A DNA stretch of 64,000 nt from Stenotrophomonas sp. SY1 (GTDB lineage Bacteria; Pseudomonadota; Gammaproteobacteria; Xanthomonadales; Xanthomonadaceae): positions 546,112 through 610,111 of the forward strand of contig NZ_JAJOYR010000002.1 in the NCBI RefSeq assembly GCF_021202945.1, given 5' to 3'. Positions within the stretch are counted from its first letter, which is position 1; every line of letters starts with the position of its first letter. Positions 37,774 to 45,478 of this stretch are shown piece by piece. The position numbers and the translations under genes were made by a program. The notes beneath the pieces are model-generated. The model was not told the origin of the DNA. It searched no databases and saw only the letters and a program-made list of their open reading frames with translations.

Positions 37774-37795
37774 TCTTTGCGAGTCTAACAACACC

Positions 37796-38839
37796 ATGCC
37801 TGCAACGTCCTCCCCGCTGTGCCTCTTGCGCCTCTCGGCACTGGGAGATGTGACCCATGTGGTGCCGCTGGTACGCACTCTTCAGCGGGCACTTCCGGGC
37901 ACACCGCTGCATTGGGTGATCGACAAGGCCGGGCACAAACTGCTCGACGGCCTGCCCGGCGTGGACTTCCACGTCTACGACAAGAACACCGGTTTGGCCG
38001 GAATGCGCGCGCTGCGCAGCGAACTGCCGGCGGGCCGGTTCGAGGCGCTGCTGCAGATGCAGGTGGCATTCCGCGCCAACGTGTTGTCGGCCTTCATTCC
38101 GGCCCGGCGACGCATCGGCTACGACAAGTCCCGTTCCAAGGACCTGCACGGCCTTTTCATCAACGAACGCATCCCCGACCGCCCCGGCATCCATGTACTC
38201 GATGCCATCGGCAGCTTCTGCGAGCCGCTGGGCCTGAAGCAGACCGAGATCAGCTGGGACCTGGCCACACCCGCGCAGGCCCATGAATGGGCGGCCGCGC
38301 AGTGGCCTGAGGATGGCCGCCCGGTGCTGATGATCTCGCCCTGCTCCAGCCACCAGCGCCGCAACTGGTATGCCGACCGCTACGCCGCGCTGGCCGACCA
38401 CGCCGCCGCGCAGGGCTGGCGGGTGGTGCTGTGTGGCGGGCGCAGCGAGCTGGAGCGCACCACCAGCGATGCCATCCTCGCGGCGATGAAGCACCCGGCG
38501 CTGGATCTGGTCGGCAAGGACACGCTCAAGCAGTTGCCGGCCCTGCTGGCACGCGCTTCGCTGCTGGTCACGCCCGATTCCGGGCCGATGCACATCGCCA
38601 ACGCGGTCGGCACCAAGGTGCTGGGCCTGCACGCGGCCAGCAACCCCGAGCGCAGCGGCCCCTACTCGGACCGCCGCTACTGCGTGGACCGCTACGACGC
38701 TGCCGCTCGCCGCTACCTGCACAAGCCCGCCAGCGAACTGAAATGGGGAACCAAGATCGAGTTCGACGAGGTGATGTCGCTGATCACCGTGGACGATGCC
38801 ATCGCCGCCTTCGAGCGCTACCGCAGCGACCACGCCTGA
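37796..38839 (+). CDS. Glycosyltransferase family 9 (heptosyltransferase-like)
   Basis: 347 residues, GT-B fold. GT9 enzymes add heptose to the LPS core. N-terminal [20 protein letters not shown] near 11-30 and the C-terminal nucleotide-sugar site [19 protein letters not shown]. Could be WaaC-, WaaF- or WaaQ-like; not resolved. Divergent from kdkA; the two start codons are so close that their promoters must lie in each other's coding sequence or overlap. Confidence 0.88.
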   Translation: MPATSSPLCLLRLSALGDVTHVVPLVRTLQRALPGTPLHWVIDKAGHKLLDGLPGVDFHVYDKNTGLAGMRALRSELPAGRFEALLQMQVAFRANVLSAFIPARRRIGYDKSRSKDLHGLFINERIPDRPGIHVLDAIGSFCEPLGLKQTEISWDLATPAQAHEWAAAQWPEDGRPVLMISPCSSHQRRNWYADRYAALADHAAAQGWRVVLCGGRSELERTTSDAILAAMKHPALDLVGKDTLKQLPALLARASLLVTPDSGPMHIANAVGTKVLGLHAASNPERSGPYSDRRYCVDRYDAAARRYLHKPASELKWGTKIEFDEVMSLITVDDAIAAFERYRSDHA

Positions 38840-38862
38840 GGCCGGCAGCGCGCGTACAGAAC

Positions 38863-38893
38863 GCAAAGGGCCGCCTGATGGGCGGCCCTTCTT
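38863..38893 (+). terminator. Terminator after the GT9 gene
   Basis: Hairpin gggccgcc-tgat-gggcggccc followed by ttctttat. It lies between convergent genes and has an A-containing left arm, so may act both ways. Confidence 0.85.
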
Positions 38894-38914
38894 TATCACC
38901 GTCAGCCCTCTTCC

Positions 38915-39313
38915 TCAGCCGGCGCGGTAATCCTGGTACGACTTCTCTTCCACGTAGGTGGAGCCCAGCGCCAGGTTGATCGCCTTCTTGATGCGTGCGC
39001 GCTCATCGTTCTGGATGTACACGCTGCGGGCCAGCTGCACGAAGCCGTCATCGAAGGACTGCGCCTTTTCCTTCAGGCGGATGTCGTCCTCGATGTCCCA
39101 CAACCGCTCGTTGACCGCCTTCAGCTCATCCCGCAGCACAGTGATGTCCTGCGCGGCGGCCGGATGCGCCGACCAGGTACGGTCCAGCGCCGCCAACTCG
39201 TTGCGCACATTGGCCAGCTTGGCCGCATCGCTCATGCGCTCGGACTTGATCTGCAGGATCGAGATCTTGTCGAGCAGTTCGCCAAAGGAAACGGGGACGA
39301 GAATTTCAGACAT
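38915..39313 (-). CDS. DUF6165 family protein
   Basis: 132 residues, helix-rich with charged heptads. Starts MSEILVPVSFGELLDKISIL and has the family stretch LWDIEDDIRLKEKAQSFDDG, which I associate with DUF6165, often encoded near LPS or capsule genes. No enzymatic motif. Convergent with the GT9 gene. Confidence 0.75.
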   Translation of the reverse strand: MSEILVPVSFGELLDKISILQIKSERMSDAAKLANVRNELAALDRTWSAHPAAAQDITVLRDELKAVNERLWDIEDDIRLKEKAQSFDDGFVQLARSVYIQNDERARIKKAINLALGSTYVEEKSYQDYRAG

Positions 39314-39457
39314 GAGGGACACCTGGATAACGTGCCGCACAGTTTAGCCCGTCGCTGCAATCAAGCCGCGACACTGCCATCGCAGCCGCGATGGCCGTGG
39401 CGGAAGTCTCGCCACAGCCGGGCAGCGGAGCGATTGCGCATCAGCTCCTTGTTAAAC

Positions 39458-39476
39458 GATAATGATTCTTATTTGT
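39458..39476 (+). promoter_or_regulatory. Probable Fur box upstream of the small orphan gene
   Basis: gataatgattcttatttgt agrees with the 19-bp Fur consensus at about 13 of 19 positions, including the first nine in a row. It ends 16 bp before the start codon of the gene at 39493, so it would overlap the promoter. Confidence 0.7.
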
Positions 39477-39492
39477 AGAAAAGGATACAACA

Positions 39493-39870
39493 ATGCGCGT
39501 TGACTCCACCCACTTTCCGCTGGTCCGCCTGGACCATGCCCCGGAGAATGCCGACAGCACTGAAACCGTGCTTGCTGACATGACCGCGCTTCTGGCCCGC
39601 GAGCAACCCTTCGTCTATATCGCCAGCGGCGGCTTCGATCAGGGAGAGCCTGATCTGGACGAGCGGCGCATGGTCGCCAACTGGATGAAGGCGAACAAGC
39701 CGGCCATCGTCAAATTCATCAAGGCCCACCTGCATATCACCGCCAACGAGGAAGAGCAGCGCAACGCCGAAGCGTTCAGCAGATTCTTCGAGAATTTCTG
39801 GGGCTACCCGATGCTGATCGTCGGCAGCACCGCCGAGGCTGAAGCCAAGGCCAGCGAGCTCCTGCGTTGA
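39493..39870 (+). CDS. Iron-regulated small cytoplasmic protein of unknown function
   Basis: 125 residues, no signal peptide. ATG at 39493 preceded by aagga. The first half has FPLVRLDHAPENADSTETVLADMTALL and FVYIASGG; the second half is charged with helices (RRMVANWMKANKPAIVKFIK) and ends with a strand MLIVGSTAEAEAKASELL. No domain recognised. The Fur box just upstream implies expression in iron starvation. A terminator hairpin follows at 39896. Confidence 0.8.
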   Translation: MRVDSTHFPLVRLDHAPENADSTETVLADMTALLAREQPFVYIASGGFDQGEPDLDERRMVANWMKANKPAIVKFIKAHLHITANEEEQRNAEAFSRFFENFWGYPMLIVGSTAEAEAKASELLR

Positions 39871-39895
39871 ATCCATCGCGCCAGGACAAGTGAAA

Positions 39896-39926
39896 TGAAA
39901 AGCCGCCCTAAGGCGGCTTTTTTCAT
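39896..39926 (+). terminator. Terminator after the Fur-box gene (part of tRNA-Ser derived repeat)
   Basis: Hairpin aagccgccctaaggcggctt followed by ttttcat. Its right arm and following bases are identical with the terminator of tRNA-Ser(CGA). Confidence 0.8.
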
Positions 39927-39946
39927 GTATCTGGCGGAGAGGGGGG
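39911..39946. repeat. 36-bp exact repeat of tRNA-Ser(CGA) 3' end, outer copy
   Basis: Identical over 36 bp to 40114-40149, which covers the terminator arm and the CCA end of the tRNA-Ser gene. This looks like an att-type direct repeat with about 200 bp period. Beyond it the T-arm sequence is lost. Confidence 0.85.
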
Positions 39947-40019
39947 ATTGATTCGACGCTACGCGCCTCACCCTTCGGGCGGCTACGCCGTCCCACCGGC
40001 TGCGCCGGCGGTCGAACCC
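39940..40019 (-). repeat. tRNA-Ser-associated 80-bp repeat, copy B
   Basis: Reverse complement matches copy A at 31881-31960 at about 67 of 80 positions. It lies between the two 36-bp repeats of the tRNA-Ser(CGA) locus. It contains an internal hairpin around ccggctgcgccgg. Confidence 0.8.
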
Positions 40020-40113
40020 CACCGGTGCTCCTCATCCCCCCGCCGTCTCACTTCGCTGGCCATCCTGCGAACGGAAACGCTGCGAACGTTGGCCCATGAA
40101 AAAAGCCGCCCGG

Positions 40114-40149
40114 AGGCGGCTTTTTTCATGTATCTGGCGGAGAGGGGGG
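40114..40149. repeat. 36-bp exact repeat, copy at the intact tRNA-Ser(CGA)
   Basis: Terminator arm plus acceptor end of the tRNA; partner of 39911-39946. The rho-independent terminator of the tRNA spans about 40099-40127. Confidence 0.85.
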
Positions 40150-40225
40150 GATTCGAACCCCCGAGGCGCTATAAACGCCTGCCTGATTTCGAGTCAGGTA
40201 CATTCAACCGCTCTGCCACCTCTCC
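40135..40225 (-). tRNA. tRNA-Ser (CGA)
   Basis: 91 nt with long variable arm and encoded CCA. Acceptor ggagagg pairs with cctctcc; anticodon loop ctcgaaa between cctga and tcagg gives CGA (codon UCG). Confidence 0.97.
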
Positions 40226-40426
40226 AGATGGTCCCGGCGAACCGGGGTGCGAATGATAAGGGGCATTGCCAGCGTCGACAAGCGCTTTGTTGTCAGCCGT
40301 GCATTTCCGCCACATCCCGCCACCTTTCCGGGAGCTGGCCGCAGCAACGCCCGACGCTTGCCGTCCATCTCCATGAACGCGATGATGCGTTGCCATCCCG
40401 CTCACACTCAGCCCGTTCGGGCATCC

Positions 40427-41131
40427 ATGATCGAATTCGGACATCTCAGCCATGTTGGCCTGCGTCGCCAGCTCAACGAGGACACCTATTACGGTGACGG
40501 CGAGCTTGGCCTCTGGCTGGTCGCCGATGGCATGGGCGGCCACGCCTGCGGCGAGGTGGCCAGCGCGCTGGCACGGGAAACCATCGTGCGCGAAGTCCGC
40601 AATGGCACCCCGCTCGAACAGGCCATCCGCATCGCCGATGAGGAAATCATCCGCACTTCGCGCCGTCGCAACGACAGCCTGCCGATGGGCACCACCGTGG
40701 TGGCCGCACGCGTGCAGGGCAACCGTTTCGAAGTGGCCTGGGTTGGTGACAGCCGCGCCTATTTGTGGCGCGACGGCAAGCTGGCCCAGCTGAGCCAGGA
40801 CCACAGCTATGTGCAGGAACTGATCGCCCAGGGCACGCTCACCGCCGAACAGGCCCGCGCCCATCCGCACCGCAACGTGGTCACCCAGGCACTGGGCGTC
40901 ACCGACCCGGCCCACCTCAACGTGGCCACGATGACCGGCGAACTGCGCCCGGGCATGCAGCTGCTGCTGTGCAGTGATGGCCTGACCGAAGAAGTGGACG
41001 ACCTCAACCTCACCCAGACCCTGGGCCATGCCGACTGCAGCGCGCAGGAATGCGTGGACACACTGATTGCAGCCGCACTCGATGGCGGCGGCTCGGACAA
41101 CGTCACCGTGGTGCTGGTGCGCTGCCACTGA
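40427..41131 (+). CDS. PP2C-type serine/threonine phosphatase
   Basis: 234 residues. Metal-binding motifs are complete: GLRRQLNEDTYYGD near 12-25, LVADGMGGHACGEVAS near 30-45, LCSDGLTEEV and GGGSDNVTVVLV at the end. Such phosphatases often belong to type VI or stress signalling pathways, but no kinase gene is next to it here. The frame is open upstream to 40247; 40427 is chosen since PP2C similarity begins there, though no strong ribosome site is seen. Confidence 0.9.
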   Translation: MIEFGHLSHVGLRRQLNEDTYYGDGELGLWLVADGMGGHACGEVASALARETIVREVRNGTPLEQAIRIADEEIIRTSRRRNDSLPMGTTVVAARVQGNRFEVAWVGDSRAYLWRDGKLAQLSQDHSYVQELIAQGTLTAEQARAHPHRNVVTQALGVTDPAHLNVATMTGELRPGMQLLLCSDGLTEEVDDLNLTQTLGHADCSAQECVDTLIAAALDGGGSDNVTVVLVRCH

Positions 41132-41151
41132 CCGCAGGACTGATTGCAGCC

Positions 41152-41286
41152 GTAGGAGCGCCTTCAGGCGCGAAGCCACCGATGTTCACGCTCGATGCGC
41201 CGCCCGTCATCGCAGCCGGCTCACTGCATCTGCTGTTCGACTGACGCATCCACCGCCACGAGCTTCGCGGCCAAGGCCGCTCCTAC
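41152..41286. repeat. Inverted dimer of GTAGGAGCG palindromes (BIME-like)
   Basis: gtaggagcgccttcaggcgcg at 41152 and the opposed copy cgcggccaaggccgctcctac ending 41286, in the same head-out arrangement as the dimer at 17638. Fills the spacer between convergent genes. Confidence 0.75.
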
Positions 41287-41305
41287 GTGCGGCCGGGAAG
41301 AAGAC

Positions 41306-42034
41306 TCAAGCGGTTTCGGACGGCTCTGGCGCGCGCTCACCGTCCCACCAGGCGTGACCGCCCTTCTTGCGCAGCCGGGCAAGCCGCGCTTCGTGCGCTT
41401 CCAGCTCCGATGCCGTCGCCACCACCCGTGGGCGCGGCAGCAGCACCGACGCATCAAACGCCTCCACCACATTGGCAGCATTGGTCATCTCCGCTTCCGG
41501 CTGACCAAAGCCGATCTCTTCCTGTCCGGACGTCAGCGCGATATAGACGTCGGCCAGAATCTGCGCATCGAGCAGGCCGCCGTGCAGTTGTCGATGCGAG
41601 TTGTCCACGCCCAGCCGGCGGCACAATGCATCCAACGAGTTGCGCTGGCCGGGGAAACGCTCGCGCGCCATCGCCAACGTATCGGTGACGGTCACCCGCT
41701 CTGCCAGGCGGCCCCTGCCGAGCAGTGTCATCTCGTTTTCGAGAAAGCCCATGTCGAACGAGGCGTTGTGGATGATCAGCTCGGCGCCGTCCACATAGGC
41801 CAGGAACTCATCGACGACTTCCTCGAAGCGCGGCTTGTCGGCCAGGAAGTCCAGGCTCAGGCCGGTCACTTCGGCCGCGCCGGCCTCGAAATCGCAGTCC
41901 GGCTTCAGGTAACGATGGAAGTTGTTGCCGCTGGGGCGGCGCTCAAGCAGCTCCACGCAGCCGATTTCGACCACCCGGTTGCCCTTCTTCCATTCCAGGC
42001 CGGTGGTTTCGGTATCAAGAACGATCTGGCGCAT
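41306..42034 (-). CDS. dnaQ: DNA polymerase III epsilon subunit (proofreading exonuclease)
   Basis: 242 residues. DEDDh exonuclease: Exo I LDTETTGLE at 6-14, Exo II IIHNASFDMGFLENE near 94-108, Exo III HGGLLDAQILADVY near 150. The C-terminal tail (about 180-242) would bind the polymerase subunit. Overlaps nothing and sits 8 bp after rnhA, as the facing pair does in E. coli though with a different orientation. Confidence 0.96.
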   Translation of the reverse strand: MRQIVLDTETTGLEWKKGNRVVEIGCVELLERRPSGNNFHRYLKPDCDFEAGAAEVTGLSLDFLADKPRFEEVVDEFLAYVDGAELIIHNASFDMGFLENEMTLLGRGRLAERVTVTDTLAMARERFPGQRNSLDALCRRLGVDNSHRQLHGGLLDAQILADVYIALTSGQEEIGFGQPEAEMTNAANVVEAFDASVLLPRPRVVATASELEAHEARLARLRKKGGHAWWDGERAPEPSETA

Positions 42035-42042
42035 GGTCTACC

Positions 42043-42495
42043 TCAGTTGCTTGCCGCGCCATCGCGCGCACGGATGGCTGCATCACGGGCCAATTGGTCC
42101 ACGCGCTCGTTGTCCGGGTCGCCATTGTGGCCCTTCACCCAGCGCCACTCGATCTGGTGCCGTTGGGTGGCGGTGTGCAGGCGTTCCCACAGGTCGCGGT
42201 TCTTGACCGGGTCACCGCCAGCGGTCTTCCAGTTGCGTCGCACCCAGCCCGACATCCACTCGGTGATGCCTTGCCGCACGTACTGCGAATCGGTCTGCAG
42301 CATGATGTTGCACGGCTCGCTGAGCGCCTCCAGCCCGGCGATGGCCGCCATCAGCTCCATGCGGTTGTTGGTGGTGTGGGCTTCGCCGCCGGTGAGTTCG
42401 CGCTCATGCGCGTTGTAGCGCAGCAACGCAGCCCAACCGCCCGGCCCGGGATTGCCGAGGCAGGCGCCATCGGTATGTATTTCAATTGACTTCAT
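42043..42495 (-). CDS. rnhA: Ribonuclease HI
   Basis: 150 residues. Cuts RNA in RNA-DNA hybrids. Catalytic acids in [17 protein letters not shown] (Asp), [10 protein letters not shown] (Glu), [11 protein letters not shown] (Asp) and [10 protein letters not shown] (Asp), with the basic handle region and [10 protein letters not shown]. Start [10 protein letters not shown] is the family start. Confidence 0.97.
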   Translation of the reverse strand: MKSIEIHTDGACLGNPGPGGWAALLRYNAHERELTGGEAHTTNNRMELMAAIAGLEALSEPCNIMLQTDSQYVRQGITEWMSGWVRRNWKTAGGDPVKNRDLWERLHTATQRHQIEWRWVKGHNGDPDNERVDQLARDAAIRARDGAASN

Positions 42496-42512
42496 GTGCT
42501 TCCGTTGGTGAT

Positions 42513-43166
42513 TCAGGTCGCCATCGGCCGGCGCCAGCCTACCTGGCTGGCTTTGATCGGCCCGATCAACGCCTCGGTTCGTTTTTCCGCTTCCAGCACG
42601 CACAACGCGCGCAGTGCCGACAATGTCGTTCCCGCCGTTCCACCGGATGGACTCCACAGCGGCCCGTGGTGCCCGATTGAATGACAGCGCAGCCCCTGAC
42701 GCTTCAGCAGCACGCGCGTGCGCGCCACCGATACGGGTCGCGCGCCCTGAAGTTGCCAGTGCGCGCGATACGGGCTGTAACGGTTGAGCACGGTCATCCA
42801 CAACCGGCCACCGGGCATCAGCACCCGCGCGCATTCGGCCAGCAACGGCGCCAGGTCGGCCGGCTCGGCGTGCTGGATGACGATGGCGTTGACCGCTTCG
42901 GCAGGCAAAGGCAGGGGCAGCCCACAGCGCAGGTCGCCGCGCCATTCGCGCCCATCCGGCATCCGATGCAGGCGCATGCCGCGCCCAGGCGGTGCCTGTT
43001 CGGGCAGCCAGACCGGGCTGGGCGCCAGCCACAACCAAGGCTGGGCCGGCACGCTGCGCAGCCGTTCCAGCAGGTGCTTGTGTTCCCAATCCCGGATCGT
43101 CAGCGCGCCAACCATCTCAAACCATGGCGAGACTGCGGCTTGACGGGGGGACGGGGCGGCAGGCAT
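42513..43166 (-). CDS. SAM-dependent methyltransferase-like protein (YafS position)
   Basis: 217 residues. The SAM domain is partial-looking: [16 protein letters not shown], then the post-motif helix [21 protein letters not shown] (about 105-125), which is typical; the usual glycine-rich motif I is degenerate. In E. coli a methyltransferase-like gene, yafS, holds this same place between gloB and rnhA. The start at 43166 is 11 bp from the gloB start; an ATG at 43115 would be an alternative. Confidence 0.75.
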   Translation of the reverse strand: MPAAPSPRQAAVSPWFEMVGALTIRDWEHKHLLERLRSVPAQPWLWLAPSPVWLPEQAPPGRGMRLHRMPDGREWRGDLRCGLPLPLPAEAVNAIVIQHAEPADLAPLLAECARVLMPGGRLWMTVLNRYSPYRAHWQLQGARPVSVARTRVLLKRQGLRCHSIGHHGPLWSPSGGTAGTTLSALRALCVLEAEKRTEALIGPIKASQVGWRRPMAT

Positions 43167-43177
43167 TTTGCAATTCT

Positions 43178-43942
43178 ATGCGACTGACCGCCCTGCCTGC
43201 ATTCCAGGACAACTACATCTGGGTGCTGCAAGCACCCGATGGCCCTGCCGTCCTCGTCGATCCGGGCCAGGCCGCGCCGGTGCTTGAAGCGGCCGACCAA
43301 GGCCTGCAACCGGCTGCCATCCTGCTCACCCACCACCACGACGACCACATCGGCGGCGTGGCCGAGTTACGCCGGCGCTGGCCGCAGCTGCCGGTGTTCG
43401 CGCCGGAGGATGAACGCATCGCTCTGGATTGTGAACGGGTGACCGAAGGTGACCGGGTACAATTGCCCGGCTTCGCGTTCAACGTACTGGCCGTTCCCGG
43501 CCATACCCGGAGCCACATCGCCTACCTTGGCCACGACCATCTGTTCTGTGGCGACACGCTGTTCAGCCTGGGCTGTGGACGCATGTTTGAAGGTACGCCC
43601 GCCCAGATGTTGGCCTCGCTGCGGCGACTGGCCTCCCTGCCCCCACAGACACAGGTCTGCTGCGGGCACGAATACACGCTGGCCAATGCCGTGTTCGCGC
43701 GGCATGTCGATCCCACCAACGCGGCATTGCAACGCCGCCAGAAGGAAGCTCAGGACATGCGCAGCCGTTCCCGTCCTACTGTTCCGGCCGTATTGGCCAG
43801 TGAACTTCAATGCAACCCATTCCTGCGTACCGGCGATGCCCACATCGTCGAGGCAGTTGCCGCGCGCCTTGGGCGCGCGCCCACCGACGAGGTGGAAGTG
43901 TTCGCCGAATTGCGGCGGTGGAAAGACGGTTTCCGCACGTGA
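43178..43942 (+). CDS. gloB: Hydroxyacylglutathione hydrolase (glyoxalase II)
   Basis: 254 residues. Hydrolyses S-lactoylglutathione in methylglyoxal removal. Starts [17 protein letters not shown], the glyoxalase II signature; metal site [30 protein letters not shown] and [14 protein letters not shown]; the C-terminal glutathione-binding [10 protein letters not shown] and NPFLR. Its stop overlaps the start of the transglycosylase gene. Confidence 0.97.
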   Translation: MRLTALPAFQDNYIWVLQAPDGPAVLVDPGQAAPVLEAADQGLQPAAILLTHHHDDHIGGVAELRRRWPQLPVFAPEDERIALDCERVTEGDRVQLPGFAFNVLAVPGHTRSHIAYLGHDHLFCGDTLFSLGCGRMFEGTPAQMLASLRRLASLPPQTQVCCGHEYTLANAVFARHVDPTNAALQRRQKEAQDMRSRSRPTVPAVLASELQCNPFLRTGDAHIVEAVAARLGRAPTDEVEVFAELRRWKDGFRT

Positions 43943-45138
43943 GGCGGCATGGTCTTTCGCTGGCGCTGGGGTTGTTGCTCGGCGCCGGCAGCACCGTTGC
44001 CAGCGGGCAGTCACTGCCCACCAGCAGCGGCCTGACCCAGAACGTGGCCGCCCTGGGCGCCTTGCCGGTAGATCCGGCATCGCTGCCGCCGGCCACCACC
44101 CGCAACGGCCGCGAGATCTTCGCCAGCTTCCGCGAAGGCCTGGCGGCGCCGCAGTGTGATGCCGAGGCCACAAGCCCCCGCTGGCGCAAGCAGTTCGCCC
44201 ACGCGCCTGCACGCCTGGGCAATGTCGAAGACGACGCGTTGCCGCTGTTCGGCTATGTGGTCGATGAGCTGCGTGCGGCCGGTCTGCCGACCGAGTTCGC
44301 GCTTATTCCGTTCGTGGAAAGCGGCTATCGCCCCGGAGCCCGCAACGCCAGCGGCCCGGCCGGGCTGTGGCAGTTCATCGCCACCACAGCGCGCAACCAC
44401 CGCGTGCCGATGGAAAAGGGTTATGACGGGCGCCTCTCGCCGGTGGATTCCACCCGCGCGGCCGTGCGTTACCTGAAAACACTGCACGGCATGTTCGCCG
44501 GTGACTGGCAACTGGCGGTGATGGCCTACAACGCCGGCGAGTACCGCATCCTGCAGGCCCTCCGTCGCGGTGGCATGAACGCCCAGAACGCCCGCGCCGC
44601 CGAGCTGCCCGGCCTGTCCCCCATCACCTACGCCTACGTGGAGAAGCTGCACGCGCTTGCCTGCGTGCTGGAACAGGCCGAGACCGAGCCGGACATGATG
44701 GCCTCGCTCAACCGGCCGGTTCCGATTCTGAAAGGACACACGCTGCCGGCCAACACCTCGCTGACCGCCTGGTCATCGCAGAACGCACTGGAACCGGCCC
44801 GCATCGCCCGCCTCAATCCGGCGGTGAGCGGCAGCCGCGCCGGTACGCGTGTGCTGGCACCGGCCCTGGTCGGCGGCGGCACCGAACCGCCGGTCGAAGC
44901 CCTGGTCGCCATCAGCGACAGTCCGCCCCAGCCGACCCAGACCAGGACCCCTGCACCGGTCCGCACGGTGGCCGCAGCCAGCGGCGCGCGTCGGCATACG
45001 GTCCGCAACGGCGAGTCGGCCTGGACCATTGCTCGTCGCTACGGCATTTCGGTCAAGACCTTGCTGTCATCCAACAATCTCGATGCCCGCGCGATCCTCA
45101 AGCCGGGCATGGTGCTGCGCTTCGAAGAAGCGCGCTGA
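43939..45138 (+). CDS. mltD: LysM-containing lytic murein transglycosylase (MltD-like)
   Basis: 399 residues from a GTG overlapping the gloB stop (GTGA). Signal peptide [26 protein letters not shown] domain about residues 100-260: catalytic glutamate in [25 protein letters not shown] and [14 protein letters not shown]. One C-terminal LysM ([23 protein letters not shown]). MltD in E. coli is also next to gloB. No lipobox is seen, unlike E. coli MltD. Confidence 0.88.
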   Translation: MRRHGLSLALGLLLGAGSTVASGQSLPTSSGLTQNVAALGALPVDPASLPPATTRNGREIFASFREGLAAPQCDAEATSPRWRKQFAHAPARLGNVEDDALPLFGYVVDELRAAGLPTEFALIPFVESGYRPGARNASGPAGLWQFIATTARNHRVPMEKGYDGRLSPVDSTRAAVRYLKTLHGMFAGDWQLAVMAYNAGEYRILQALRRGGMNAQNARAAELPGLSPITYAYVEKLHALACVLEQAETEPDMMASLNRPVPILKGHTLPANTSLTAWSSQNALEPARIARLNPAVSGSRAGTRVLAPALVGGGTEPPVEALVAISDSPPQPTQTRTPAPVRTVAAASGARRHTVRNGESAWTIARRYGISVKTLLSSNNLDARAILKPGMVLRFEEAR

Positions 45139-45162
45139 GATCACTCTCTGGAAGCAACCTGG

Positions 45163-45190
45163 AAAGCCCGGCACCCGCCGGGCTTTCTGT
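45163..45190 (+). terminator. Terminator of the gloB-mltD operon
   Basis: Hairpin agcccggc-accc-gccgggct followed by ttctgttt. Confidence 0.85.
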
Positions 45191-45312
45191 TTATCGGTTG
45201 TCATTCCGACAGCGGCGCTGTGGCTGGGATGCAGCCCAGCGTATTCCCGGGCTTGCCGGCCAACATCCGACACGGGATGCCGGGGCTTTGTCCCCGCCTG
45301 CGTCTCCGCTCC

Positions 45313-45335
45313 GTAGTGTCGAGCCACGCTCGGCA
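45313..45335 (+). repeat. GTAG-headed short palindrome (SMAG/REP-like)
   Basis: gtagtgtcgagc-cac-gctcggca, the third copy of the type seen at 3507 and 4263; the compensated stem (gtcgagc) has drifted. Confidence 0.55.
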
Positions 45336-45423
45336 GCGACGTTCCCGATAGCGCCCAACGTCGACACGGCTCCTGCCCCGCGCCGACGCGGCTTCCAGAT
45401 CACGTCGAGCCCGTGCTGTCAGA

Positions 45424-45462
45424 CAAAAAAAAAGCCCGGTCAGACGACCGGGCTTTTTCTGT
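45424..45462 (-). terminator. Terminator of ppiD
   Basis: Hairpin agcccggtc-agac-gaccgggct with A-tract on the left and T-tract on the right, thus usable by the leftward ppiD transcript. Confidence 0.85.
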
Positions 45463-45478
45463 AACCAAACGCGTTCGA

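Larger units (their letters stand above)
45139..45478. other. Spacer between mltD and ppiD
   Basis: About 340 bp without a gene. Contents: mltD terminator (45163-45190), a GTAG palindrome (45313-45335) and the ppiD terminator (45424-45462). The rest shows nothing recognisable. Confidence 0.5.

Noticed and set aside
39804-40256. Short frames over the tRNA-Ser element (both strands), similar to frames at 31762-31952
   Set aside because: Their similarity is explained by the shared 80-bp DNA element; frames run through terminators and tRNA, so they are not genes.
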